From contig CAWHFO010000042.1 of the NCBI GenBank assembly GCA_963828215.1, positions 266,613 to 330,612 on the forward strand: a stretch of 64,000 nt of DNA. Reading direction: 5' to 3'. Under the pieces are notes generated by a model. It was not told the origin of the DNA. It made no database searches and worked only from the letters and a program-made list of their open reading frames with translations. Below, in pieces: positions 42,695-52,287 of the stretch. Source of the DNA: CAVTJL01 sp963828215. GTDB taxonomy: Bacteria > Pseudomonadota > Alphaproteobacteria > Geminicoccales > Geminicoccaceae. The position numbers were made by a program, and so were the translations under genes. Each line of letters starts with the position of its first letter. The first letter of the stretch is position 1.

Positions 42695-43996
42695 TCAGCC
42701 CCCGTAGCCGAAGAGTCGCGGCAGCCAGAGCACGAGGCCGGGGAAGAAGGTGATCAGGGCCAAGGCCGCAATCATCGCCCAGAGGAAGGGCAGCACGTCC
42801 TGGACGAGATGCCTCAGCGGCACCCCGGCGATGCGGGTCATGACGAAGAGGAGCAGGCCGTAGGGCGGGGTGATCAGGCCCAGCATGACGTTGACGACCA
42901 CCACGACGCCGAAATGCACCAGGTCGATGCCGAGCGCCTTGGCCGTGGGGATCAGCACCGGCACGATGACCAGGAGGATCGTCGTGCCCTCGAGAACGCA
43001 GCCCAGCAGAAGCAGCAGGACGTTGACGAAGATCAGGAATCCGATCGGCGACAGGTCCCAGCTCGTGAGCAGCACCCGCACGGTATTCGGAATGTTCTCG
43101 ACCGTCACCACGTAGTTGAAGACGAGCGCGCCGGCGATCAGCATGCCGATGGAGGCGGCCATGCGTGCGCTCGCCAGCAGCGACGCGTAGAGGTCGCGGA
43201 ACCCTACGCTGCGATAGAGGAGGATGGAGATGGCGAGCGCATAGGCCGCCGCCACCGCCGCCGCCTCGGTCGGCGTGGCCATGCCGCCATAGATGCCGCC
43301 GAGCAGGACCACCGGCATCATCAAGGTCGGGAAGGCGCGCCAGATGACGCCCGGCAGGTCGCGCAACGGCGTCGGCGGCTCGACCGGGAAGTTCTTCCGC
43401 CTTGCGGTGACGCCGACGATGATCATCTGCGAAAACGCCATGAGCAGGCCGGGAACGACCCCGCCGAGGAACAGGTAGCCGATCGAGGCATCCGACACGA
43501 GGGCGTAGAGCACCATGGGAATCGAAGGCGGAATGATCGGCCCGATCACGGCGGTGGCGGCGGTGAGCGCGGCAGCGAAGCTCGCCGGGTACCGGCCGTC
43601 CTTCGTCATCATGGACTGCATCATCCGCCCGGTCGCGGCCGCATCGGCGATGGCCGAGCCCGACATGCCGGCGAAGATGATGCTCTGCATGATGTTGACG
43701 TAGGCGAGGCCGCCGCGGAAGCGGCCGACGAACGCGTCGCAGAAGCGAAGAAGCCGCTCGGTCATCGAGCCGATGTTCATCAATTCCGCGGCGAGGATGA
43801 ACAAGGGCACCGCCAGGATGATGTAGTTGGAATACATGCCGTTGAGGAACTGCTCGGCGGCGGTGCCCATGTCGAGGCCGGCGAGCAGCAGGTAGAGGAT
43901 CGAGCCGGCGATCATCACGTGCCCGATGGGCAGGCCGAGGAGCGCCAGCAGCGTGATCGCGACGATGGCGACCGAAAAGGGGCTGGCCAAGCTCAC
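42695..43996 (-). CDS. dctM: TRAP transporter large permease DctM
   Basis: 433 residues, about 12 membrane segments. Characteristic TRAP large-subunit segments: LALLGLPIGHVMIAGSILYL, FAGMSGSAIADAAATGRMMQ, GPIIPPSIPMVLYALVSDAS and GGIYGGMATPTEAAAVAAAY. The GTG start at 43996 overlaps the stop of dctQ (GTGA), so they are coupled. With DctQ and DctP it forms a sodium-driven importer; the surrounding aroE, aroQ and quiC genes point to quinate, shikimate or 3-dehydroshikimate as substrate. aroQ follows 20 bases downstream. Confidence 0.95.
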   Translation of the reverse strand: MSLASPFSVAIVAITLLALLGLPIGHVMIAGSILYLLLAGLDMGTAAEQFLNGMYSNYIILAVPLFILAAELMNIGSMTERLLRFCDAFVGRFRGGLAYVNIMQSIIFAGMSGSAIADAAATGRMMQSMMTKDGRYPASFAAALTAATAVIGPIIPPSIPMVLYALVSDASIGYLFLGGVVPGLLMAFSQMIIVGVTARRKNFPVEPPTPLRDLPGVIWRAFPTLMMPVVLLGGIYGGMATPTEAAAVAAAYALAISILLYRSVGFRDLYASLLASARMAASIGMLIAGALVFNYVVTVENIPNTVRVLLTSWDLSPIGFLIFVNVLLLLLGCVLEGTTILLVIVPVLIPTAKALGIDLVHFGVVVVVNVMLGLITPPYGLLLFVMTRIAGVPLRHLVQDVLPFLWAMIAALALITFFPGLVLWLPRLFGYGG

Positions 43997-44511
43997 ACGC
44001 CGGACCGGGTCTTGAGCGGATCGGCGGCTTCGGGCCCGCTGCCGTGCAAGGCCCGCCACGCCAGCCAGAGATAGCGCACAATCGTCGCGACGACGAAGAC
44101 GAGGTACATCGAGAACAGCCAGTCGAAGCGGATCCCGAGATACGCCGAGCTCTCGACCTTCATGAAGGTCACGTAGTCGACCACGGCCGGAAAGGAGACG
44201 GCGTAGAGCGCCACGAGCGCCGCCGCGGAGGCGAGGACCATCACCCGTCGGGCAGCCGGACGCACGGCCCCGTAGACGAGGTCGAAGCGGATCTCCTCCT
44301 CCTCCCGCAGGACGAACGCCGCACCCCAAAGGACGAGCCAGAGCCAGAGAACGGTACTGAGCTCGTTGGTCCAGCCGACCGGCAGGTCGAGGAGGTAGCG
44401 GAACACGATCTGGAGGTTGAAGGCAATGAACATGGCGGCCAGCATCACCACCAGCACGTTCTCCGCGCGGCGGTAGAGCCAGCCTCCGAGGCCTGACAGT
44501 CTTGGGGGCAC
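43993..44511 (-). CDS. dctQ: TRAP transporter small permease DctQ
   Basis: 172 residues with four membrane segments, starting MPPRLSGLGGWLYRRAENVL. The conserved WTNELSTVLWLWLVLWGAAF and REEEEIRFDLVY stretches are typical of DctQ. It lies 81 bases downstream of dctP and overlaps dctM by four bases. Confidence 0.94.
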   Translation of the reverse strand: MPPRLSGLGGWLYRRAENVLVVMLAAMFIAFNLQIVFRYLLDLPVGWTNELSTVLWLWLVLWGAAFVLREEEEIRFDLVYGAVRPAARRVMVLASAAALVALYAVSFPAVVDYVTFMKVESSAYLGIRFDWLFSMYLVFVVATIVRYLWLAWRALHGSGPEAADPLKTRSGV

Positions 44512-44592
44512 GAGCCCTCCCGGCTCTCTGCCGATGATCGACGGGCGCGACGCCCGGCCGGCGAGCGCCGGTCCGGGTCGACCGCTGCGCCT

Positions 44593-45579
44593 TCAGAGCG
44601 CGTTGATCTCGTCGACCATGCCTTTGGGCCAGTTCTTGGCGAGGTCGGAGGCCAGATACTTCGCCTGCGCATAGCTCCGGAAGGCCGCGACGTCCGGCTC
44701 GTAGATCTTGAGACCCTTGCTCTTGAAGAACACCACGAGATCCTTCTCGCGCTGGAGGTGCTTTTGCGTGCTGAACGCGATCGCGGCGTCCGCCGCCGCC
44801 TGGAATCGCTGCTGGACCTCGGGCGACATGGCCTTCCAGACCCGCTCCGAGACCATGAGCAGGTCGTACCCGACGAGATGCGAGGTGAGGACGATCTGGG
44901 ACATCACCTCGTAGAACTTCATGTTCTCGACATTCGGCAGCGGGTTGTCCTGCCCGTCGATCGCACCGGTCTGGAGGCCGGTATAGACTTCCGCATAGGC
45001 CATCGGCGTCGGATTGGCACCGAGCGCCTCGCCCAGGAATTGCCAAGCCTCGCCAGCCGGCATGCGCAGCTTGATGCCCTTCATGTCCGCCGGCGTCGTG
45101 ATCTTCCTGTCCGGCTTCAGGCCGACCTGGCGGGTGCCGAAATAGGTCGGGCCGAGGATGCGGACGCCGAGCTGGTCCTCGGCCATCTTCTTCATCTTGG
45201 CGCCGAGGTCGCTCTTGAAGAACCGTTGCAGATGATCCGCGTCACGGAACAGGTAGGCCGCTGTCAGGATCGACCATTCGGGAATCTGCTTCGAGACGTC
45301 CTGCGGCGCGACGTTGCCCATCTCGAGATTGCCGCGCTCGAGCGCCACAAGCTCCGTGCCCTGCTTGAAGAGCGTGCCGCCATAGTAGCCCTCGAAAACG
45401 AAATCGTCCTTGATGGCATCGGCGAACATCTTCATCATCTCGGCTCGGATATCCTGCTCCGAGAAGACCGCCGAGAAGCGCAGCTTCGGCTTGTCCTGCG
45501 CGAGCGCCGGCATGGCGGTCGCGGCGGCAGCGAGGCAGGTCCCGGCGAGGAAGCTGCGCCGCGTGGTCTCCAGTGTCAT
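44593..45579 (-). CDS. dctP: TRAP transporter substrate-binding protein DctP
   Basis: 328 residues. Starts MTLETTRRSFLAGTCLAAAA, a Tat-type signal (RRSFLAG) with cleavage near ALAQD. The DctP fold is shown by GTLFKQGTELVALERGNLEM, the specificity arginine in GIKLRMPAGEAWQFLGEALG and PTPMAYAEVYTGLQTGAIDG with QDNPLPNVENMKFYEV. GGAGG lies just before the ATG. Periplasmic; expected ligand a cyclic hydroxy acid such as quinate or shikimate, by context. Confidence 0.95.
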   Translation of the reverse strand: MTLETTRRSFLAGTCLAAAATAMPALAQDKPKLRFSAVFSEQDIRAEMMKMFADAIKDDFVFEGYYGGTLFKQGTELVALERGNLEMGNVAPQDVSKQIPEWSILTAAYLFRDADHLQRFFKSDLGAKMKKMAEDQLGVRILGPTYFGTRQVGLKPDRKITTPADMKGIKLRMPAGEAWQFLGEALGANPTPMAYAEVYTGLQTGAIDGQDNPLPNVENMKFYEVMSQIVLTSHLVGYDLLMVSERVWKAMSPEVQQRFQAAADAAIAFSTQKHLQREKDLVVFFKSKGLKIYEPDVAAFRSYAQAKYLASDLAKNWPKGMVDEINAL

Positions 45580-45657
45580 CGTTCGTCCTCCCTGTTGCCG
45601 TAGCGATAGCCGTTTATGGCTTCGAGGTGCCTCGGTCGGTCGTCGGCCCGGCCGGCC

Positions 45658-46599
45658 TCATGCCGCGGCCATGAAGTGCTCCGCCATGGCACCCGGATCG
45701 GGCGTCCTGCCGGTGAAGAGCGTGAAGGCGCGCATCGCCTGGCCGATGGCCATCCCCGTGCCGGAGAGCGTGCGGCAGCCCAGGGCACGCGCGTAGCGCA
45801 GCAGCTCGGTCTCCTCGGGGAAATAGACGATCTCCGCCACCCAATGACGTGGCGTCAGAAACTCGGCCGCGAAGGGCATGCCGGGGTACTTGGCCATGCC
45901 GACGGGTGTCGCGTTGACGATACCGTGCGCCCGGCTCAGCGCACGCTCGACATCGATCGTGGCGCCGACGCGGTCGCCCGCACTGGCGGACATTCGCTGA
46001 GCGAGTGATCGCGCGCGCGGGACGTCGCTGTCGACGAGCGCAAGCTCCTCGACCCCGAGCTCGATCAGGGCATGGGCGACGGCCGCACCGGCGCCGCCCG
46101 CCCCGAACAGCACGACACAACCGCATTCCGCGTTGCTCAACCCCTCGCGGAAGCTCGCGGCGAAGCCCCAGCTGTCCGTGTTGTGGCCGGTCGCGAGATC
46201 CCCGGCATAGACGATCGTGTTGACCGCGCCGATCGCGGCCGCCTCGGGCGACAGAGCGTCGAGGTGAGGAATGACGGCCTGCTTGAACGGGTGCGTGACG
46301 TTGAGCCCCTGAAACCCGATCTGCCTGGCGGCCGCCACTACCTCCGACAACGCCTGATCGGCCAGCCCGAGCCGGTCGAAATCCAGGAGCAGATAGGAGC
46401 AGGGAATGCCGAGCCGGGCCGCCTCCCGCTCGTGCATCGCCGGCGTGCGGGACAGCTCGATTCCGCGGCCGAGCAGGCCGAGCAGCAAGCCGCCGCCGGC
46501 GCAGGTGCCGCCGGCAACGACGTCGCGCAGCACTCCGATGGCGGGCTCGCTCGGCTCCAGCACGCTTCCTCCCTTGCCGGGCTTCTCGCACCAGTCCAT
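45658..46599 (-). CDS. aroE: Shikimate/quinate dehydrogenase (AroE family)
   Basis: 313 residues. Substrate domain: LGRGIELSRTPAMHEREAAR, QGLNVTHPFKQAVIPHLDAL (catalytic Lys) and AVNTIVYAGDLATGHNTDSW (Asn and Asp). Cofactor domain: VVLFGAGGAGAAVAHALIEL. The residues after the second strand read VDSDVPRA, with an acidic Asp where NADP-dependent biosynthetic AroE has basic NRT; this favours NAD and a catabolic quinate/shikimate dehydrogenase. First gene of the minus-strand operon, divergent from the TetR gene, with the palindromic operator between them. Confidence 0.92.
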   Translation of the reverse strand: MDWCEKPGKGGSVLEPSEPAIGVLRDVVAGGTCAGGGLLLGLLGRGIELSRTPAMHEREAARLGIPCSYLLLDFDRLGLADQALSEVVAAARQIGFQGLNVTHPFKQAVIPHLDALSPEAAAIGAVNTIVYAGDLATGHNTDSWGFAASFREGLSNAECGCVVLFGAGGAGAAVAHALIELGVEELALVDSDVPRARSLAQRMSASAGDRVGATIDVERALSRAHGIVNATPVGMAKYPGMPFAAEFLTPRHWVAEIVYFPEETELLRYARALGCRTLSGTGMAIGQAMRAFTLFTGRTPDPGAMAEHFMAAA

Positions 46600-46675
46600 T
46601 CGGGCTTCCCATGCGGGCCGCGTTCGGGCTGAACACGTGCCGATACAGGGATGGCCCGGCTGTCAGGGAGCGTGT

Positions 46676-46689
46676 ACGAACTGGTTAGT
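46676..46689. promoter_or_regulatory. TetR operator candidate 1
   Basis: ACGAACTGGTTAGT, a 6-2-6 palindrome with one mismatch, between aroE and the divergent tetR gene. The same sequence, as a perfect palindrome, stands before quiC (47468-47481). Confidence 0.7.
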
Positions 46690-46732
46690 TTAGTCAAGTG
46701 CCGGTCTCCGATCAGAAGGTGCAGGCGAGGTC

Positions 46733-47419
46733 ATGGCGGGTAAACGCGGTAGCAGGGGAGCGGCGGCGGTTGCAGGCACCCAGCGAGCCCAGGATCCGGA
46801 AGGAACCAGACGGGACATCCTCGAGATCGCCTCGGAGGAGTTCGCGCTGAACGGATTGGCGGGGGCCCGGATCGACGAGATCGCGGCGCGCACACGGTCC
46901 AGCAAGCGCATGATCTACTATTATTTCGGCGACAAGGAAGGCCTTTACCTTCGCGCCCTGGAGAACGCCTACCGCCGCGTGCGGGAGGGCGAGGCGAAGC
47001 TCGACACGGAAGGTCTGCCGCCAACGGAAGCGCTCGCCCGTCTCGTCGAGTTCACCTTCGATCATCATCACCGGCATGAGGACTTCATTCGCATGGTGAT
47101 GATCGAGAACATCCATCGCGGTGCGTATCTCGATCGGTCCAGCGTGATCCGGGAACTCAACGCCACCGCCATCGACCACATCGCGCGTATTTACCACCGG
47201 GGCGTTGCCGAGGGCCTGTTTCGGGAGGGCATCGACCCGCTCGACCTGCATTGGCAGGTGAGCGCCTTGTGCTTCTTCAACGTTTCCAATCGCGCCACCT
47301 TCTCCAAGATCTTCGGCCGCGATCTCGGTGCCGCGCATGTCCTCGCACGCCTGCGCCGCAACGCCGTGGACATGGTGCTGCGTTTCGTCCTGCGCCCGCA
47401 TCTCCTGCCGCCGGACTGA
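46733..47419 (+). CDS. TetR/AcrR-family regulator of the quinate/shikimate cluster
   Basis: 228 residues. The N-terminal helix-turn-helix domain reads DILEIASEEFALNGLAGARI, DEIAARTRSSKRMIYYYFGD and KEGLYLRALE, the standard TetR DNA-binding fold. The C-terminal ligand domain (LVEFTFDHHHRHEDFIRMVM to RPHLLPPD) is of the TetR_C type found with aromatic and quinate genes. It lies between the divergent transporter operon and quiC, and the same palindrome is found ahead of both. It therefore probably represses both and releases them on binding a pathway intermediate. Ligand not known. Confidence 0.92.
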   Translation: MAGKRGSRGAAAVAGTQRAQDPEGTRRDILEIASEEFALNGLAGARIDEIAARTRSSKRMIYYYFGDKEGLYLRALENAYRRVREGEAKLDTEGLPPTEALARLVEFTFDHHHRHEDFIRMVMIENIHRGAYLDRSSVIRELNATAIDHIARIYHRGVAEGLFREGIDPLDLHWQVSALCFFNVSNRATFSKIFGRDLGAAHVLARLRRNAVDMVLRFVLRPHLLPPD

Positions 47420-47467
47420 CGATCGCATGCCGAGCTGTTGCCCACCCTTGCCACAGCGAGTAAATGA

Positions 47468-47481
47468 ACGAACCAGTTCGT
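47468..47481. promoter_or_regulatory. TetR operator candidate 2
   Basis: ACGAACCAGTTCGT, a perfect palindrome with 6-base arms, 32 bases ahead of the quiC start. Including flanks, the similarity to operator 1 (opposite orientation) extends to CGTGTACGAACTGGTT. Confidence 0.75.
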
Positions 47482-47512
47482 ACACGATGGCGTCGGGCGC
47501 AAGGAGGCAGCG

Positions 47513-49414
47513 ATGAGGACATCGATCGCGACGGTCTCTCTCAGCGGCGATCTTCGAGAGAAGCTCGCCGCCATCGCTGCCGCCGGGTTCGACGGGATCG
47601 AGATCTTCGAGAACGACTTCCTGGCCTTCGACGGCTCGCCCGCCGAGGTCGGGCGTATGATCCGGGATCATGGCCTCGAGATCACCCTCTTTCAGCCCTT
47701 CCGCGATTTCGAGGGCATGCCGGAGCCGCAGCGGAGCCGCAATTTCGACCGTGCCCGGCGCAAGTTCGAGCTGATGCAGGAGCTGGGCACCGACCTGATG
47801 CTGATCTGCTCGAACGTATCGCCCTCTGCGCTCGGCGGCATCGACCGGGCGGCGGCGGATCTGCGGGAGCTGGGAGATCGCGCTGCCGAGCACGGGCTGC
47901 GGGTGGGCTACGAGGCGCTGGCCTGGGGCCGGCACGTCAACGATCACCGGGATGCCTGGGAGATCGTCCGCCGCGCCGACCATCCGAGCATCGGTCTCAT
48001 CCTGGATTCGTTCCACACCCTCGCGCGCAGGATCGACGTCGACTCCATCCGCTCGATACCGGGCGACCGGATCTTCATCGTCCAGGTCGCCGATGCGCCG
48101 CTGATCGATATGGACCTCCTCTATCTGAGTCGGCACTTCCGCAACATGCCGGGGCAAGGCGATCTGCCGGTTCTTGACTTCATGCGCGCAGTCGTCGCCA
48201 CAGGCTATGATGGTCCGTTGTCACTCGAGATCTTCAACGACCAGTTCCGCGGCGGCTCGCCGAAGTCGATCGCCGTCGACGGCAGGCGGTCGCTCGTCTA
48301 CCTCATGGACCAGGTGGGCCGCGCCGAGCCGGCCACCGTCGACGTGGCGCCCAGGCTCCCGGACCGCATCGCCGTCAGCGGGGTCGAGTTCGTGGAGTTC
48401 AGCGCCGACGAGCAGGAAGGCGAAAAGCTCGCGATGCTGCTGCGAGCCATGGGCTTTGCCGAGCGGGGGCGGCACAAGAACCGCGAGGTCACGCGCTTCA
48501 GCCAGGGCGACATCAACATCGTCGTCAACACCGAGAAGGAAGGCTTCGCCCACGCCGCCTATCTCGTGCACGGCACCTCGGCCTATGCCATGGGCCTCGA
48601 GGTCGAGGACGCGGCGGCGACGGTCGAGCGGGCGCGGGCCCTGGGTGCCGAGCCCTTTGCCGAACGTCGTGGGCCGGGAGAGCTGCGCATCCCGGCCATC
48701 CGGGGCGTGGGCGGCGGGGTCATCTACTTCACCGATGAGCGGAGCGAGCTCGCGCACGTGTGGGACGTGGAGTTCGAGCCCGTCGAGGAGGATGCGGCCT
48801 CGGGAGCCGGCCTGACCCGCATCGACCATGTCGCCCAGACGATGAGCTATGAGGAGATGCTGACCTGGGTGCTGTTCTACCTTTCGATTTTCCGCACGCA
48901 GAAGCTGCCGATGGTCGATGTCGTCGACCCCGGCGGTCTGGTGCGCAGCCAGGTCATCGAGAACGCCGATGGCGAGCTGCGGCTCACGCTCAACGGTGCC
49001 GAGAGCCCCAGAACGCTGGCCGGGCACTTCATCAGCGAAAGCGTCGGCTCGTCGATCCAGCATCTGGCATTCGCCAGCAATGACATCTTCGCGACTGCCG
49101 ATCGCATGGCGGCGCTCGGATTTTCTCCGCTCGAGATCTCGGCCAACTACTACGACGATCTCGAGGCGCGCTTCGGACTGGATCTCGACTTGACCGAGCG
49201 ACTGCGCTCGCAGCATATCCTCTACGATCGGGACGAGACGGGCGAGTATTTCCAGCTCTACAGCCAGACCTACGGCGACGGCTTCTTCTTCGAGATCGTC
49301 GAGCGTCGGGGCGGCTACCGGGGCTACGGCGCCGCCAATGCCCCTTTCAGGATCGCCGCGCAGAAGCGGAGACTCCGAGCTTCCCGACCGGGCAAAAGGA
49401 CATTCTTCGATTAG
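47513..49414 (+). CDS. quiC: Fused 3-dehydroshikimate dehydratase (QuiC/QsuB type)
   Basis: 633 residues. Residues 1-280 form an AP-endonuclease-2-like TIM barrel with metal ligands in VGYEALAWGRHVNDHRDAWE (Glu, His), LILDSFHTLARRID (Asp, His), IVQVADAP and LSLEIFNDQFRGG (Glu). Residues 290-630 form a 4-hydroxyphenylpyruvate-dioxygenase-like tail with two vicinal-oxygen-chelate halves (VEFVEFSADEQEGEKLAMLL; RIDHVAQTMSYEEMLTWVLF; iron-ligand glutamate region YFQLYSQTYGDGFFFEIVER). This architecture is known for bacterial DHS dehydratases that make protocatechuate. The ATG has GGAGGCAGCG upstream. It completes the route quinate/shikimate to protocatechuate. Confidence 0.94.
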   Translation: MRTSIATVSLSGDLREKLAAIAAAGFDGIEIFENDFLAFDGSPAEVGRMIRDHGLEITLFQPFRDFEGMPEPQRSRNFDRARRKFELMQELGTDLMLICSNVSPSALGGIDRAAADLRELGDRAAEHGLRVGYEALAWGRHVNDHRDAWEIVRRADHPSIGLILDSFHTLARRIDVDSIRSIPGDRIFIVQVADAPLIDMDLLYLSRHFRNMPGQGDLPVLDFMRAVVATGYDGPLSLEIFNDQFRGGSPKSIAVDGRRSLVYLMDQVGRAEPATVDVAPRLPDRIAVSGVEFVEFSADEQEGEKLAMLLRAMGFAERGRHKNREVTRFSQGDINIVVNTEKEGFAHAAYLVHGTSAYAMGLEVEDAAATVERARALGAEPFAERRGPGELRIPAIRGVGGGVIYFTDERSELAHVWDVEFEPVEEDAASGAGLTRIDHVAQTMSYEEMLTWVLFYLSIFRTQKLPMVDVVDPGGLVRSQVIENADGELRLTLNGAESPRTLAGHFISESVGSSIQHLAFASNDIFATADRMAALGFSPLEISANYYDDLEARFGLDLDLTERLRSQHILYDRDETGEYFQLYSQTYGDGFFFEIVERRGGYRGYGAANAPFRIAAQKRRLRASRPGKRTFFD

Positions 49415-50008
49415 ACATCGACGCGACCATAGCGCGAGTAGCTGGACATGGACTGCTTTCGAGAGCCCTTGAGGTGGGTCGAGGGCGAGTCGATTTTCAG
49501 CCTGGACCCTGCTGAGCTGGTCTGGATAGGGTGACGGCGTGCGTCCTTGCGGCGCTTTGTTGCTGCTTCGCAGATCGGCCGTTCGAAGACGACGAACGCC
49601 TCGTGCGACCCGCGGCGAGGAGACGGGCTGCGCCAGGGTGACGGTCTCGGCCATCGACCATCAGATGGTCGATCCGATCCGCCGAGGGGGCGGCGGCAGG
49701 AGCCGACGAAAGGGCGAGGCAGCCTTCTTTACGGTGGGCCGACCGCAAAGACGGCGCCTCCCTTATAAAGGGTGTCAGCGCAGCCGACAGGGCCTGGGGC
49801 TCGCGGACGAAGGCTGGCAAGCTCTCGCTGCCGACGAAGGCGAACTCGGCTTGGTAGTCCTGGGCAACGAACCGGCTGCGGTGGTCGTGGCGGAGGCTCG
49901 GCGCGGTCGGAGACACCCTGGGTGAAGGCGTCGAACAGTCACGCAGTGGAGCTGACACCCTCGGGGTCAGCCGAGCGGTCGATCGGCACGTCCCCGGCTA
50001 TGTGACGG
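49415..50008. other. 594-base stretch without a supported gene
   Basis: Between quiC and the DeoR-type regulator gene. Open frames on both strands are low in complexity and match nothing I recognise. A minus-strand frame around 49800-49900 (EFAFVGSESLPAFVREPQAL) looks slightly protein-like and could be a remnant, but it has no start or family signature. Confidence 0.3.
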
Positions 50009-50806
50009 CTACGGTCCGGCGACGACGACGTCGACCTTGGCCTCGGAGAGGGCGCGTACGAGCTCGGGTGGCGGCTCGGCGTCGGTCACCAGGATGTGCA
50101 CGGCAGAGAGCGGCACGATGTGGGCGAAGGCGCTGTGCCCGAACTTGCTGGCGTCCGCGAGCACAATGGTGCGGCGGGCCGCGGCGATCATGTCGGCGAT
50201 CATCGTGGCCTCCGCCAGAAGGGTGGTCGACAGGCCGGCGGCCGGCGTGATCCCGCCGACGCCGATCGCGGCCGTGTCGGCGCTGATGCCGGGCACCGAG
50301 GCGAAACGCACCTCACCCAGCGTCACCTCGGACTCGGGCCGGTACTGGCCGCCCAGCACATAGACGTCGCGGACCGCTTCGGCGCTCAGCACCGAGGGCA
50401 CGCTCAGATTGTTCGTCACCACGGTGAGCCCCCGCCGGATCGACAGCTCGGCCGCGAACGCGCGGGCAGTCGAGCCGCCATTGAGGATCAGGGTCTCGCC
50501 GTCATTGATCAGGGCCACCGCGGCGCGGGCGATACGGCCCTTTGCGGCTTTCTGCGTCATCAGCCGCTCGGTGAAGGGCGTGTCTCGCGTCGCCAACTCG
50601 TCGGCCGGCACCGCTCCGCCATGCGTGCGGGCGAGCAGCCCCTTCTCGGCGAGGAGGTCGAGATCGCGCCGGATCGTGTCGCTCGACACCTCGAACAGGG
50701 ACGCCAGCTCGCTGACTATCACCTGCCCCTGCGTCCGGGCCAAGCGGACCAGCTCGGCCCTACGCCGTGCCGGCAAGGCGTTGTCGCGCGTCTCGAGCTC
50801 GCTCAC
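50009..50806 (-). CDS. DeoR-family transcriptional regulator
   Basis: 265 residues from the GTG at 50806; an ATG at 50875 would add a basic 23-residue leader. The helix-turn-helix reads RRRAELVRLARTQGQVIVSE, LASLFEVSSDTIRRDLDLLA and EKGLLARTHGGAV, the DeoR/GlpR signature. The sugar-phosphate-sensing domain shows LILNGGSTARAFAAEL, VVTNNLSVPSVLSAE, VYVLGGQYRPES and VLADASKFGHSAFAHI. It is divergent from the ABC sugar operon next to it, which it probably represses until a sugar phosphate made by the operon's kinase binds. Confidence 0.93.
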   Translation of the reverse strand: MSELETRDNALPARRRAELVRLARTQGQVIVSELASLFEVSSDTIRRDLDLLAEKGLLARTHGGAVPADELATRDTPFTERLMTQKAAKGRIARAAVALINDGETLILNGGSTARAFAAELSIRRGLTVVTNNLSVPSVLSAEAVRDVYVLGGQYRPESEVTLGEVRFASVPGISADTAAIGVGGITPAAGLSTTLLAEATMIADMIAAARRTIVLADASKFGHSAFAHIVPLSAVHILVTDAEPPPELVRALSEAKVDVVVAGP

Positions 50807-50949
50807 CCGCTTTCTTCTCCATGGCAGCGCCCGGCGGTCGATTTGTAGAGCTGCACGCTTGACCTCGCCACTCATTGCTGACTATCTTACCACGAAACGC
50901 GCATAAACGTGCACAAACCAGCGCGAGGACGCCTATCGAGGAGGTTGAG

Positions 50950-52271
50950 ATGGCAGACGGAAAGCCGGCCGCGCCGGAGCAAGGCATCATTCGCCGGGAG
51001 TTCATCCGGCGCACGGGAGCGGCCCTGGCCACGACGACGGGTGCCGTGGCCCTCGGAGCCGGACCGCGCCGGGCGCGGGCCGCGGGGGCGACCGAGCTCA
51101 CCTTCGCCAGCGCCAAGTTCTTCGGCAAGGAGACCATTGCCCAGGTCGTCGACGCCTACAACCAGTCGCAGGCCAAGGTGCACGTCACCTATGTCGAGCT
51201 CCCGCCGCCCAGCTCCTCGACCGAGGTCCACCAGTCGCTGGTCCAGCAGCTGGCCCGTCGGAGCGGCAGCCCCGACGTCTTCACCCAGGACATCGTCTGG
51301 ATCGCCGAGTTCGCCGCCGCCGGCTGGGCGCTGTCCCTGGACGACGTCGTCGACGAGGCGACGCGCAAGGAGTATTTCCCGGGCATCGTCGAGGCCTGCA
51401 CTTGGCAGGGGAGGCTCACCGCCCTGCCGTGGTTCCTCAACTCCGGGATGCTCTACTACCGGACCGACCTCCTGGGCGATTCCAAGCCGCCGGAGACCTG
51501 GCAGCAGCTCGTCGAGACCGCCCAGAAGCTGACGAAGGACGGCAAGGCCCGGTTCGGGTTCCTCTGGCAGGGCAAGCAGGCCGAGGTCCTGGTCTGCGAT
51601 CTCGTCTCGTTCATCACCTCCAACAACGGCAGCATCCTCGGCCCCGACGGCAAGACCGTGATGGTGGCCGAGCCGGCGGTGGCCGACGCCGTCCAGTTCA
51701 TGCACGACACGATCGGCAAGTACGGCATCAGCCCGCAGGACGTGCTGAGCTGGGACGAGGAGCCGTCCCGCCGGCCTTTCACCGCCGGTCAGTCCGTCTT
51801 TCTCCGCAACTGGTCCTATGTCTGGCCGATCGCGCAGGACAAGACCGAATCGGGCGTCGTCGGGCAAGGTCGGGCGTGGGGCCGCTGCCGCACTTTCCGG
51901 GCGGCAAGAGCGCCGCCTGCCTCGGCGGGTATCAGTACGGCGTCAATGCCGCGACCAAGAACCGCGATGCGGCGATCGACTTCGTTCGCTGGATGTCCTC
52001 GCCCGCGACCCAGCTTCGCTTTGCAATCCAGCTCGGCTTGGCGCCTACCCGCCCGGCAGTCTTCGACGAGCCATCGCTCGGCACGGCGCAGCCTTTCATG
52101 GGAACGCTGAAGCCGGTCTTCGTGGGCGCCACGCCCCGCCCGGTTACGCCGAAATACTCGCAGGTGACGCTCGTGCTCCAGTCCGAGATCTCGAAAGCCC
52201 TCGTCAGCGGCGATGTCAAAGGAGCCCTGGCCAGCGCGAAGTCCAGGATCGAGAGCATCGTTCAGGCCTGA
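50950..52271 (+). CDS. ABC sugar transporter substrate-binding protein, frameshifted
   Basis: Starts MADGKPAAPEQGIIRREFIR with GAGGAGG 7 bases upstream. A Tat signal (RREFIRRTGAALATTTGAVA) leads to cleavage near ARAAG. Family-1 binding-protein body: VTYVELPPPSSSTEVHQSLV, DVFTQDIVWIAEFAAAGWAL and ALPWFLNSGMLYYRTDLLGD. Near 51865-51880 two extra G bases shift the frame; then VGPLPHFPGGKSAACLGGYQ and YGVNAATKNRDAAIDFVRWM continue to SRIESIVQA. About 440 residues. First gene of the operon; trehalose/maltose-type binding protein family, ligand unknown. Confidence 0.9.
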
Positions 52272-52287
52272 TCCGCCAGGCTGGGTG

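Noticed and set aside
49497..49958. Minus-strand open frame between quiC and the DeoR-type gene
   Set aside because: Composition is erratic and there is no ribosome site or domain; a short protein-like patch is not enough to call a gene.
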